A stretch of 64,000 bases of DNA from Enterococcus faecalis. Its GTDB lineage: Bacteria; Bacillota; Bacilli; Lactobacillales; Enterococcaceae. Position numbers and translations under genes: made by a program. The first letter of the stretch is position 1. Each line of letters starts with the position of its first letter. The stretch spans positions 532,501 to 596,500 of the forward strand of contig NZ_CP118962.1 in NCBI RefSeq assembly GCF_029024925.1, written 5' to 3'. Below, one piece after another: positions 40,595-48,668 of this stretch. The notes under the pieces were generated by a model. It ran no database searches. It worked only from the letters and a program-made list of their open reading frames with translations, and was not told the origin of the DNA.

Positions 40595-40732
40595 ACTAAG
40601 GGAAAGGGTCTTATTCTTTTATTTACCTAAAAAGCTCAAACGGAATTGCTAAATCTCCATGAAAATTCGTTGTTGCTTTTCTTAGGTATTTTCATTAGAA
40701 TGAGTGAAGTGTATAAAAAGAAGGAGCGACTT

Positions 40733-42106
40733 ATGAAAAATTATCCAGTAAAGAAAAATGACGTCATTGAAGTAGAAATCATTGACTTGACGCATGAAGG
40801 TTTAGGCGTGGCAAAAGTGGACCATTATCCATTGTTTATTGAAAATGCCTTACCAGGTGAAAAACTTGAAATCAAAGTCTTAAAAACAGGAAAAAGTTTT
40901 GGTTATGGGAAAGTATTGACTGTCCTAAAAAGCAGTGAACAGCGTGTGCCCGTGAAAGATGAAAACTTTACAAAAGTCGGGATTAGTCCGTTGCAACATT
41001 TAGCGTACGGCGCCCAACTATCATTTAAAACGCAACAAGTCGAAAATGTTATGCAACGTGTCGCTAAATTGCCAGAAGTCCCTGTTTTACCAACAATTGG
41101 GATGAACGATCCGTGGCATTACCGGAACAAAGCACAAATTCCCGTGCGTAAAATTGACAACCAACTACAAACAGGTTTTTTCCGGAAAAATAGCCATGAT
41201 TTAATTCCGATGGAACATTTCTATATTCAAGACCCAGAAATTGATGCAGCAATTGTTAAAATCCGTGACATTATGCGTAAATATAGCGTAAAACCTTATA
41301 ACGAATCTGATAATTCAGGGAACTTACGCCATATTGTCGTTCGTCGTGGCTACCATACTGGGGAGATGATGGTTGTTCTAATTACGAGAACACCGAAATT
41401 ATTCCCAATTAGTAAAATTGTGCCAGATATTTTGGAAGCTATTCCGGAAGTAGTCAGCATTGTACAAAATGTAAATCCAAAACGAACCAATGTCATTTTT
41501 GGCGACGAAACCATCTTATTACATGGGTCTGAAAAAATTACAGATACTATTTTTGATTTGAAATTTGAAATTTCCGCGCGTTCATTTTATCAAGTAAATC
41601 CACAACAAACAGAAGTGATGTATCAAAAAGTTAAAGAGTATGCGGCTTTAACAGGCAATGAAATTGTGGTGGATGCCTATTGCGGGATTGGGACGATTGG
41701 CTTAAATTTAGCCCAAGATGCAAAGCAAGTTTACGGTATTGAAGTAATTGAAGAAGCGGTCAAAGATGCAGAAAATAATGCTAAATTAAACAACATTGAG
41801 AATGCCACTTTCACGGCTGGTTTAGCGGAAGAATTATTGCCAAAATTAGTTGAAAATGGCTTGCAACCAGATGTTGTGGTGGTGGATCCACCACGGAAAG
41901 GGTTAGATGGTCAATTAGTAAACACATTAATTGAAACGCAACCTGAACGAATTGTTTATGTCAGCTGTAATCCAGCCACACTCGCTCGCGACATTGCATT
42001 ATTAACAGAAGGTGGCTATGAAGCAAAAGAAATTCAACCAGTGGATAATTTCCCACAAACGACCCACATTGAATCTGTCACGTTATTAACAAAGGCGGTG
42101 GATTAA
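40733..42106 (+). CDS. rumA: RumA-type 23S rRNA (uracil-C5)-methyltransferase
   Basis: A 457-aa SAM-dependent m5U methyltransferase of the RumA/RlmCD family. An N-terminal TRAM domain (about residues 8-62) is followed by a central domain and a Rossmann domain with DAYCGIGTIGL, VVDPPRKG and the nucleophilic Cys in VSCNPATLARD. Where many members have a CGGC-type Fe-S cluster motif before LQHLAY, this one reads GISPLQHL (residues 83-90), so the cluster cysteines are missing. AAGGAG precedes the ATG at 40733. Modified site (1939 and/or 747) is not certain. Confidence 0.93.
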   Translation: MKNYPVKKNDVIEVEIIDLTHEGLGVAKVDHYPLFIENALPGEKLEIKVLKTGKSFGYGKVLTVLKSSEQRVPVKDENFTKVGISPLQHLAYGAQLSFKTQQVENVMQRVAKLPEVPVLPTIGMNDPWHYRNKAQIPVRKIDNQLQTGFFRKNSHDLIPMEHFYIQDPEIDAAIVKIRDIMRKYSVKPYNESDNSGNLRHIVVRRGYHTGEMMVVLITRTPKLFPISKIVPDILEAIPEVVSIVQNVNPKRTNVIFGDETILLHGSEKITDTIFDLKFEISARSFYQVNPQQTEVMYQKVKEYAALTGNEIVVDAYCGIGTIGLNLAQDAKQVYGIEVIEEAVKDAENNAKLNNIENATFTAGLAEELLPKLVENGLQPDVVVVDPPRKGLDGQLVNTLIETQPERIVYVSCNPATLARDIALLTEGGYEAKEIQPVDNFPQTTHIESVTLLTKAVD

Positions 42107-42235
42107 ATGAATGAAAAAGAAAAAATGTTAGAATTAATTAAAAAGAAACAAGGTGGTGGCCGTTCTAAAAAAATGGAAACTCCCAAAAATGATCGTAAAA
42201 ACATGCGCAAAGGGCCTAAAATTTTTAATAAATAA
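42107..42235 (+). CDS. Small basic hypothetical protein (42 aa)
   Basis: A 42-aa Lys/Arg-rich peptide, starting MNEKEKMLELIKKKQ and ending GPKIFNK, directly after the RumA-type gene stop (no gap). The GGTGG before its ATG lies within the end of the preceding gene, which suggests translational coupling. No known domain; the high charge and KGPKIFNK end suggest RNA or ribosome contact, but that is only a guess. A terminator follows. Confidence 0.6.
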   Translation: MNEKEKMLELIKKKQGGGRSKKMETPKNDRKNMRKGPKIFNK

Positions 42236-42247
42236 GCGGTTATCAGT

Positions 42248-42290
42248 AAAAAGTTGCCGCCCATTAATGAAATGGGCGACAACTTTTTTG
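42248..42290 (+). terminator. Terminator after the RumA-type gene and small basic gene
   Basis: A stem from AAAGTTG and CAACTTT with CGCCCATT/AATGGGCG inside (one mismatch) is followed by seven Ts. Confidence 0.87.
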
Positions 42291-42374
42291 TTAAAGCATT
42301 CCTAGCCAAACAAATAAGTTGTTATTTTGCTAGTAAATCTGTTATTTTAGACAAAAGACAAGGAGGGCTATTCA

Positions 42375-42692
42375 GTGGAATATGTAACAACATTAGAAGA
42401 ATTAGAAGAAAAAATTACAGACAATCGTCTACAAGCCGTCTTTTTGACAGCAAAAAATTGTAGTGTTTGTACAGTTGATAAACCGATTGTCGAAAAAATT
42501 GCAACAAAATATGAATTTCCTACATACATTGCAGAAGCTGATAAAAGTCCAGAAATAATTGGACAATTAAATGCTTTTTCTGCACCGACCATTATCTTAT
42601 ACTATGAAGGAAAAGAAATTCATCGCCAAGCTAAAATTATTAACTTTCAAGAAATTGAAAAGAGAGTTCGACAAGTACAAGAAAATAGTTAA
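42375..42692 (+). CDS. Thioredoxin-like protein
   Basis: A 105-aa thioredoxin-fold protein with the redox motif CSVC (Cys29 and Cys32) after AVFLTAKN, and the cis-Pro segment NAFSAPTIILYYEGKE. It starts with GTG, eight bases after GGAGGG. The motif differs from classic CGPC, so its redox partner may differ. No neighbour suggests a specific target. Confidence 0.87.
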   Translation: MEYVTTLEELEEKITDNRLQAVFLTAKNCSVCTVDKPIVEKIATKYEFPTYIAEADKSPEIIGQLNAFSAPTIILYYEGKEIHRQAKIINFQEIEKRVRQVQENS

Positions 42693-42694
42693 TC

Positions 42695-42734
42695 AAAAAG
42701 GAAGCCACCGATCACGGAGAGGCTTCCTTTTTAA
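42695..42734. terminator. Bidirectional terminator between the thioredoxin-like gene and aguR
   Basis: AAAAAGGAAGCC (42695-42706) pairs perfectly with GGCTTCCTTTTT (42721-42732). It lies between convergent genes. Confidence 0.87.
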
Positions 42735-43700
42735 TTATCTCGCTAAATGTTCAGTTTGTTGTTGAGAAAAAAGTTGATAACTGACAAAAACTTCTGCTCT
42801 TTTGTTTACTTCTAATTTAACGAAAATATTGTGGATATGTGTTTTTACTGTCCCGATTGATAGGAATAGTTCGTTGGCTATATCTTGATTTGTTTTGCAC
42901 TCTAAAAGTAACGAAAGCACTTCTCGTTCTCGCTGCGTTAATTGATAGGCATCACAAAAAGGCGCCAAAAGTACGGGTTCATCTGATTGATTTTCTTCCA
43001 ATTTAGCAGCGTCTTTTTCAAGAACCGACAGAGTAAAATCACGATTACAGAAGTAGATAATGGCGATCGAGAGAATGATTGTATAAATATCTTCAGAAAC
43101 GTTTCGGTTGTTAATTTTAAAGACAATATCAGAATATTGGTCAATGTTAAAAATAACGAAGGTATCTTCCAAAAGAATCGCCACACCGAAACCAATGCTT
43201 AGCCAACCAATAAAACGAAGATATTTTTTCGCAAGGGCTGATAAAGGATCTATTCGTAGTTGATAGAGCGCATAGCATCCAAGGTAAATTAAAAATAGCT
43301 GATTGGGTAAATAGTACAACCAAACTTTTAAGGCGGAATTTTGTGAAAATGGAATAGCTAGCATCCATAAACCAATTAAAAATAACCAGACAAATTGATA
43401 ATTTTTAAAAGGACGACCACTAATAGTATTGATAATAGCCAGATAGGCAAAATTACAACAAATAAAAATGATGGTCTTTAAAAAAGGTGCGGTCATAAAG
43501 GTCTGATTATATTCGTTTGCAAACGAATTAATGAACTCAGTCATATAAACAATCACATTGTCACAAATAAAAATAACCATTAAAAAGAGAAGCAATAAAA
43601 AAATCGGTTGTTTATTTTTCAAGTAAAGATTTAAGGTAAAGGTTGAAGTAAACGAATATAAAATAATCAACAAGATGTTATAAATAAAAACAAATGTCAC
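42735..43700 (-). CDS. aguR: Membrane-embedded LuxR-type regulator of agmatine catabolism
   Basis: A 321-aa protein with about seven N-terminal transmembrane helices (residues 1-215) and a C-terminal LuxR/GerE HTH (about 250-315, TQREREVLSLLLECKTNQDI start). In E. faecalis AguR is known as a transmembrane activator of aguBDAC that responds to agmatine. The GTG start at 43700 has AAAGGGG nine bases upstream. It is divergent from aguB. Identity rests on this architecture plus the adjacent operon. Confidence 0.92.
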   Translation of the reverse strand: MTFVFIYNILLIILYSFTSTFTLNLYLKNKQPIFLLLLFLMVIFICDNVIVYMTEFINSFANEYNQTFMTAPFLKTIIFICCNFAYLAIINTISGRPFKNYQFVWLFLIGLWMLAIPFSQNSALKVWLYYLPNQLFLIYLGCYALYQLRIDPLSALAKKYLRFIGWLSIGFGVAILLEDTFVIFNIDQYSDIVFKINNRNVSEDIYTIILSIAIIYFCNRDFTLSVLEKDAAKLEENQSDEPVLLAPFCDAYQLTQREREVLSLLLECKTNQDIANELFLSIGTVKTHIHNIFVKLEVNKRAEVFVSYQLFSQQQTEHLAR

Positions 43701-43810
43701 GATTGGAAACCCCTTTCATCTTTTATTTTAAGTGAATGATTTTTCAAAATAATTATACCATTTTCAAATCTATGATTGGTCAGAAATTAGAGAGAAATCC
43801 GCCTAAACTT

Positions 43811-43842
43811 TTATAAACCCCTGGTGTACCAACGGTTTATAA
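43811..43842. promoter_or_regulatory. 32-bp concentric dyad in the aguR-aguB gap, candidate AguR operator
   Basis: TTATAAACC (43811-43819) and GGTTTATAA (43834-43842) are perfect inverted repeats, and TGGT/ACCA (43822-43825, 43828-43831) lie on the same centre. In all, 26 of 32 bases are symmetric. It has the form expected of a dimeric LuxR-type binding site. Confidence 0.6.
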
Positions 43843-43873
43843 CCATAAATAAACTTTTTTTACTGAAAAATCA

Positions 43874-43907
43874 CGCCAAAAAAGAAAGCGTTTTCTAACT
43901 TTTGGCG
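43874..43907 (+). promoter_or_regulatory. Inverted repeat enclosing a cre site before aguB
   Basis: CGCCAAAA (43874-43881) and TTTTGGCG (43900-43907) flank AGAAAGCGTTTTCT (43883-43896). The inner element matches cre at 12 of 14 positions. CcpA repression of the agu genes is known in E. faecalis, so the inner site is probably functional. Confidence 0.68.
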
Positions 43908-43930
43908 GATAGTAAACTCTTCGCTAAACT
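43902..43930 (+). promoter_or_regulatory. Likely aguB promoter
   Basis: TTGGCG (43902-43907) and TAAACT (43925-43930) are 17 bp apart. The -35 overlaps the right arm of the inverted repeat at 43900-43907, which would allow regulator contact with RNA polymerase. Confidence 0.5.
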
Positions 43931-43978
43931 TGGTAAAGTCAATGTGTAAACAAAAACAACTTTTAGGAGGAACACATC

Positions 43979-44998
43979 ATGAAAAGAGATTACGTTACAA
44001 CAGAAACATATACGAAAGAGGAAATGCACTACTTAGTCGATTTATCATTAAAAATTAAAGAAGCGATTAAAAATGGGTATTATCCGCAACTGTTAAAAAA
44101 CAAATCTTTAGGAATGATTTTCCAACAATCTTCAACTCGAACACGAGTATCTTTTGAAACTGCAATGGAACAATTAGGTGGACATGGCGAATATTTAGCA
44201 CCTGGTCAAATTCAATTAGGGGGACATGAAACGATTGAAGATACCAGCCGTGTATTGTCACGTTTAGTAGATATTTTGATGGCTCGTGTGGAACGTCACC
44301 ATAGTATTGTTGATTTAGCTAATTGTGCTACCATCCCAGTCATTAACGGTATGTCTGATTACAATCATCCAACCCAAGAATTAGGTGATTTGTGTACCAT
44401 GGTTGAGCATTTACCAGAAGGCAAAAAATTAGAAGATTGTAAAGTTATCTTTGTCGGAGATGCAACACAAGTTTGTTTTTCTTTAGGATTAATCACAACA
44501 AAAATGGGCATGAATTTTGTTCACTTCGGTCCAGAAGGTTTCCAATTAAATGAAGAGCATCAAGCGAAATTAGCAAAAAATTGTGAAGTTTCAGGCGGTA
44601 GCTTTTTGGTCACAGATGATGCAAGTTCTGTTGAAGGCGCTGATTTCTTGTACACGGATGTTTGGTATGGCTTGTACGAAGCGGAATTATCTGAAGAAGA
44701 ACGTATGAAGGTTTTCTATCCAAAATATCAAGTGAATCAAGAAATGATGGATCGGGCAGGTGCCAATTGTAAATTCATGCACTGTTTACCAGCAACACGT
44801 GGGGAAGAAGTAACTGATGAAGTAATTGACGGTAAAAATTCTATTTGTTTCGATGAAGCAGAAAACCGTTTAACATCTATTCGTGGCTTATTAGTATATC
44901 TTATGAATGATTATGAAGCAAAAAATCCTTATGATTTAATCAAGCAAGCAGAAGCGAAAAAAGAACTAGAAGTTTTCTTAGACACTCAAAGCATTTAA
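43979..44998 (+). CDS. aguB: Putrescine carbamoyltransferase
   Basis: A 339-aa enzyme that splits N-carbamoylputrescine with phosphate to putrescine and carbamoyl phosphate. The carbamoyl phosphate site STRTRVSFE and the HCLP motif are of the ornithine carbamoyltransferase fold. The C-terminal extension ([20 protein letters not shown] region) is typical of the putrescine enzyme. First gene of the operon; AGGAGG precedes it. Confidence 0.95.
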   Translation: MKRDYVTTETYTKEEMHYLVDLSLKIKEAIKNGYYPQLLKNKSLGMIFQQSSTRTRVSFETAMEQLGGHGEYLAPGQIQLGGHETIEDTSRVLSRLVDILMARVERHHSIVDLANCATIPVINGMSDYNHPTQELGDLCTMVEHLPEGKKLEDCKVIFVGDATQVCFSLGLITTKMGMNFVHFGPEGFQLNEEHQAKLAKNCEVSGGSFLVTDDASSVEGADFLYTDVWYGLYEAELSEEERMKVFYPKYQVNQEMMDRAGANCKFMHCLPATRGEEVTDEVIDGKNSICFDEAENRLTSIRGLLVYLMNDYEAKNPYDLIKQAEAKKELEVFLDTQSI

Positions 44999-45003
44999 CG
45001 GCC

Positions 45004-45042
45004 AACTGTCCACTGATTGAAAAAATGAATCAGTGGACAGTT
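45004..45042 (+). other. Hairpin between aguB and aguD
   Basis: AACTGTCCACTGATT (45004-45018) pairs perfectly with AATCAGTGGACAGTT (45028-45042). It is followed by TATAAAG, not a U-run. It could shield the 3' end of the aguB message or reduce read-through. Confidence 0.6.
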
Positions 45043-45064
45043 TATAAAGAGAGGAAGAGTCTTC

Positions 45065-46441
45065 ATGGAGGGGAAAAAGAAATTTAGTTTAACGAGTGCC
45101 ATTTTATCAGTCATCTGTGTGGTTTTCGTTGCTGAAGCAGCGGCGCCTGTTGCTGCAATTGGTAATTCTCAGTTTTTTTGGTGGATTTTCTTATTAATTG
45201 CATTCCTATTGCCATATGGGTTAATTTCATCAGAATTAGGAACAACTTATATTGGTGAAGGGGGCATCTATGATTGGGTGACCAAAGCATATGGTCATCG
45301 TTGGGGTGCCAGAGTTTCTTGGTATTATTGGATTAATTATCCATTGTGGCTAGCTTCATTAGCCGTTATGACGCCAGAACTATTAACGACAATTACAGGT
45401 ATTAAGTTTTCAACACCGATGATGATTATTGTTGAATTAATTTTTACTTGGATTGTGGTTTGGATTAGTTTTTATCCAGTCAGCGACAGTATCTGGATTC
45501 TAAATGGAGCTGCCGTAATCAAGATGGTTTTAGCAGTCTTAATTGGTGGGCTAGGATTGTATGTAGCCTTGACGAAAGGTGTTGCCAATGAATTTACCTT
45601 GAAATCAATGCTGCCAACGTTTGACTTAAGGAGTTTATCTTTTATTTCTGTAATCATTTTTAATTTGTTAGGGTTTGAAGTCATCTGTACGTTTGCAGAT
45701 GATATGGAAAATCCTAAGAAGCAAATTCCACAAGCTATTGTAGCAGCGGGGTTAGTCATTGCGGCCATTTATATTTTTTCAGCCTTTGGAATTGGGGTAG
45801 CGATTCCCACCGATCAAATTAGTACCGGCAGTGGTATGATGGATAGCTTTAAACTATTGACAGGCTCGACAGAAGGTTGGTTCATTATGTTGATGGCTTT
45901 CCTATTCCTTCTTACGTTGTTCGGCAACATGATTTCTTGGTCATTAGGAGTCAATAATACAGCTTGTTATGCTGCTGAGAATGGTGACATGCCTAAATTT
46001 TTTGAAAAACGTAGTAAGAAAAATGACATGCCAATTGGGGCTGCTTTGATGAATGGCATTGTGGCATCGGTGGTCATTGTATTAGCACCAATTTTACCTA
46101 ATCAAGATTTATTCTGGGCCTTTTTCTCCTTGAATGTCGTCCTATTCTTGTTATCGTATATCCCAGTTTTCCCAGCTTTTTATAAGCTTAGAAAAATTGA
46201 TCCCGATACACCACGTCCGTTTAAAGTTAACGGAAAACCAGGATTTTTAAAAGTTTTAGTGGTTTTGCCAATGATTATGATTATTATTTCACTGATTTTC
46301 ACAGCAGTGCCTTTAGATTTTAGTCCCGCAGCATTAAATGAAAAATTACCAATCACAATTGGGGCAATCATTTTTATTCTGTTTGGTGAAGTAATTATTT
46401 ACGTGAAAAAAATTAAGAAGGGAACGAAAGAAAATGGCTAA
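45065..46441 (+). CDS. aguD: Agmatine/putrescine antiporter
   Basis: A 458-aa APC-family amino acid/polyamine transporter with 12 predicted helices. It has the consensus AAAPVAAIGNSQFFWWIF start and FEVICTFADDMENPKKQIPQA in the centre. It exchanges external agmatine for internal putrescine in the agu pathway, a role drawn from its position between aguB and aguA. Its end overlaps the aguA start by eight bases. Confidence 0.92.
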   Translation: MEGKKKFSLTSAILSVICVVFVAEAAAPVAAIGNSQFFWWIFLLIAFLLPYGLISSELGTTYIGEGGIYDWVTKAYGHRWGARVSWYYWINYPLWLASLAVMTPELLTTITGIKFSTPMMIIVELIFTWIVVWISFYPVSDSIWILNGAAVIKMVLAVLIGGLGLYVALTKGVANEFTLKSMLPTFDLRSLSFISVIIFNLLGFEVICTFADDMENPKKQIPQAIVAAGLVIAAIYIFSAFGIGVAIPTDQISTGSGMMDSFKLLTGSTEGWFIMLMAFLFLLTLFGNMISWSLGVNNTACYAAENGDMPKFFEKRSKKNDMPIGAALMNGIVASVVIVLAPILPNQDLFWAFFSLNVVLFLLSYIPVFPAFYKLRKIDPDTPRPFKVNGKPGFLKVLVVLPMIMIIISLIFTAVPLDFSPAALNEKLPITIGAIIFILFGEVIIYVKKIKKGTKENG

Positions 46442-47531
46442 ACGAATTGTAGGAAGTACCCCTAAACAAGATGGCTTTAGAATGCCAGGAGAATTTGAAC
46501 CACAAGAGAAAGTTTGGATGATTTGGCCAGAAAGACCGGATAATTGGCGCGATGGTGGTAAACCTGTCCAAGAAGCTTTTACTAATGTGGCCAAAGCAAT
46601 TAGTCAATTTACACCGATGAATGTGGTGGTTTCTCAACAACAATTTCAAAATTGCCGTCGCCAATTACCGCCAGAAATTACGGTTTATGAAATGTCAAAC
46701 AATGATGCCTGGGTCCGTGATTGTGGACCATCATTTGTCATTAACGACCATGGAGAAATCCGTGGTGTGGATTGGACATTCAATGCTTGGGGGGGATTAG
46801 TAGATGGTTTATATTTCCCTTGGGACCAAGACGATTTGGTTGCACAAAAAATTTGTGAAATTGAGCATGTAGATTCTTATCGTACAGATGATTTTGTTTT
46901 AGAAGGCGGTTCATTCCACGTAGATGGACAAGGAACAGTCTTGACTACAGAAATGTGCTTATTAAGTGAAGGTCGAAATCCACAACTTTCAAAAGAAGCA
47001 ATCGAACAAAAATTATGCGACTATTTAAATGTTGAAAAAGTTCTTTGGCTAGGTGATGGAATTGACCCAGAAGAAACTAATGGTCACGTGGATGATGTAG
47101 CTTGTTTTATTGCACCTAGTGAAGTGGCTTGTATTTACACCGAAGATCAAAATAGCCCATTTTATGAAGCGGCACAAGATGCGTATCAACGTTTGCTTAA
47201 AATGACTGATGCTAAAGGACGCCAATTAAAAGTCCACAAATTATGCTGTCCTGTCAAAAATGTAACCATTAAAGGCTCCTTCAAAATTGATTTCGTGGAA
47301 GGAACCATGCCACGAGAAGAAGGCGATATTTGTATCGCATCCTATATGAACTTTTTAATTACAAATGATGGCGTGATTGTGCCACAGTATGGTGATGAAA
47401 ATGATTGTTTGGCTTTAGAGCAAGTTCAAACAATGTTCCCAGATAAAAAAATTGTCGGCGTTAATACGGTAGAAGTTGTTTATGGGGGCGGCAATATTCA
47501 CTGTATCACACAACAAGAACCAAAGCGCTAG
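46434..47531 (+). CDS. aguA: Agmatine deiminase
   Basis: A 365-aa guanidino-modifying enzyme of the Porphyromonas-type peptidylarginine deiminase fold. It hydrolyses agmatine to N-carbamoylputrescine and ammonia. The nucleophile is Cys357 in GGGNIHCITQQ. NDAWVRDCGPSFV and GHVDDVACF carry other active-site residues. Length is standard. Starts inside the end of aguD. Confidence 0.96.
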   Translation: MAKRIVGSTPKQDGFRMPGEFEPQEKVWMIWPERPDNWRDGGKPVQEAFTNVAKAISQFTPMNVVVSQQQFQNCRRQLPPEITVYEMSNNDAWVRDCGPSFVINDHGEIRGVDWTFNAWGGLVDGLYFPWDQDDLVAQKICEIEHVDSYRTDDFVLEGGSFHVDGQGTVLTTEMCLLSEGRNPQLSKEAIEQKLCDYLNVEKVLWLGDGIDPEETNGHVDDVACFIAPSEVACIYTEDQNSPFYEAAQDAYQRLLKMTDAKGRQLKVHKLCCPVKNVTIKGSFKIDFVEGTMPREEGDICIASYMNFLITNDGVIVPQYGDENDCLALEQVQTMFPDKKIVGVNTVEVVYGGGNIHCITQQEPKR

Positions 47532-47542
47532 GAGGGAAACAG

Positions 47543-48472
47543 ATGTCAAAAATAGTGATTGCATTAGGTGGAAATGCGTTAGGAAATTCTTCGAAAGAAC
47601 AATTGGCAAAAGCACAAACCGCTGCAAAATCCATTGTTGATTTAATTGAACAAGGCCATCAAGTGGTGATTGCTCATGGCAACGGGCCACAAGTTGGCAA
47701 AATTCGCTTAGCTTTTGAGGAAACGAGTCAATCTCCAGAAGATGTCGTGCCGTTTCCTGAATGCACAGCAATGAGCCAAGGCTATATTGGCTATCATTTA
47801 CAACAAGCAATTGATGAAGAACTAGTAGCCAGAAATTTAGGGGAACAACCAGTTGTTACGTTAATTACACAAGTCGTGGTGGATCCAAAAGACCCAGCGT
47901 TTACAAAACCAACAAAACCAATTGGTGGTTATTATGACGAAGAAACAGCCAAACAGTTGATGGCGGAAACTGGGAACGTCTATCAAGAAGATGCGGGTCG
48001 AGGCTGGCGACGGGTAGTTCCTTCACCAAAACCAATTGATATTTACGAAAAAGTTAGCTTGCGAACACTTGTTGATGCAGAACAGATCGTAATTGCTTGT
48101 GGTGGTGGCGGGGTTCCTATTGCCTATGATGGTCCAGTCTATCATGGTGTAGATGCAGTCATTGATAAAGACTTTGCGGCAGCAAAAATGGCTGAACTCA
48201 TTGAAGCAGATGTTTTTGTGGTATTAACTGCAGTGGAACATGTTTTTGTTAACTTTGGTCAAGCAAATCAACAAGCTTTGACCGATGTTACGGTTACGGC
48301 AATGCAACAATATATAGAAGAAAATCAATTTGCGCCAGGTAGTATGTTACCTAAGGTGGAAGCGGCCATCAGTTTTGCAGAAAGTAAACCAAACCGCCAG
48401 TCGATTATCGGGCTTTTAGAATTAGCTTCGGAAGCAATCAAAGGAGAAAGTGGTACACGAATTACACAATAA
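47543..48472 (+). CDS. aguC: Carbamate kinase of the agmatine operon
   Basis: A 309-aa carbamate kinase that makes ATP from carbamoyl phosphate and ADP, giving the pathway its energy yield. VIALGGNALGNS and IAHGNGPQVG at the N terminus and VIACGGGGVPI in the centre are family motifs. AGGAGG precedes it. Last gene before the operon terminator. Confidence 0.95.
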   Translation: MSKIVIALGGNALGNSSKEQLAKAQTAAKSIVDLIEQGHQVVIAHGNGPQVGKIRLAFEETSQSPEDVVPFPECTAMSQGYIGYHLQQAIDEELVARNLGEQPVVTLITQVVVDPKDPAFTKPTKPIGGYYDEETAKQLMAETGNVYQEDAGRGWRRVVPSPKPIDIYEKVSLRTLVDAEQIVIACGGGGVPIAYDGPVYHGVDAVIDKDFAAAKMAELIEADVFVVLTAVEHVFVNFGQANQQALTDVTVTAMQQYIEENQFAPGSMLPKVEAAISFAESKPNRQSIIGLLELASEAIKGESGTRITQ

Positions 48473-48537
48473 ATTCTCAGTATTTAACTTTCACAAAAGA
48501 CTAAAACAAACGCATTTAGCGGACTATCTTAATCGTT

Positions 48538-48590
48538 AGAGAGTAGGACATCGGTCGTTTTGACGGATGTCCTACTCTCTATTTTGTCTT
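48538..48590 (+). terminator. Terminator of the agu operon
   Basis: A 15-bp stem (48538-48552 with 48566-48580), extended inside by GTC/GAC, is followed by ATTTTGTCTTTTT. Confidence 0.85.
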
Positions 48591-48611
48591 TTTAACGAAC
48601 AAAACTGTTAG

Positions 48612-48640
48612 TTGTCATGCAAAAATAAACATAGTAAGAT
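48612..48640 (+). promoter_or_regulatory. Promoter of the amidase gene
   Basis: TTGTCA (48612-48617) and TAAGAT (48635-48640) are 17 bp apart. Confidence 0.55.
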
Positions 48641-48668
48641 AATCTTTAAATGGTATAGGAGGATAAAA

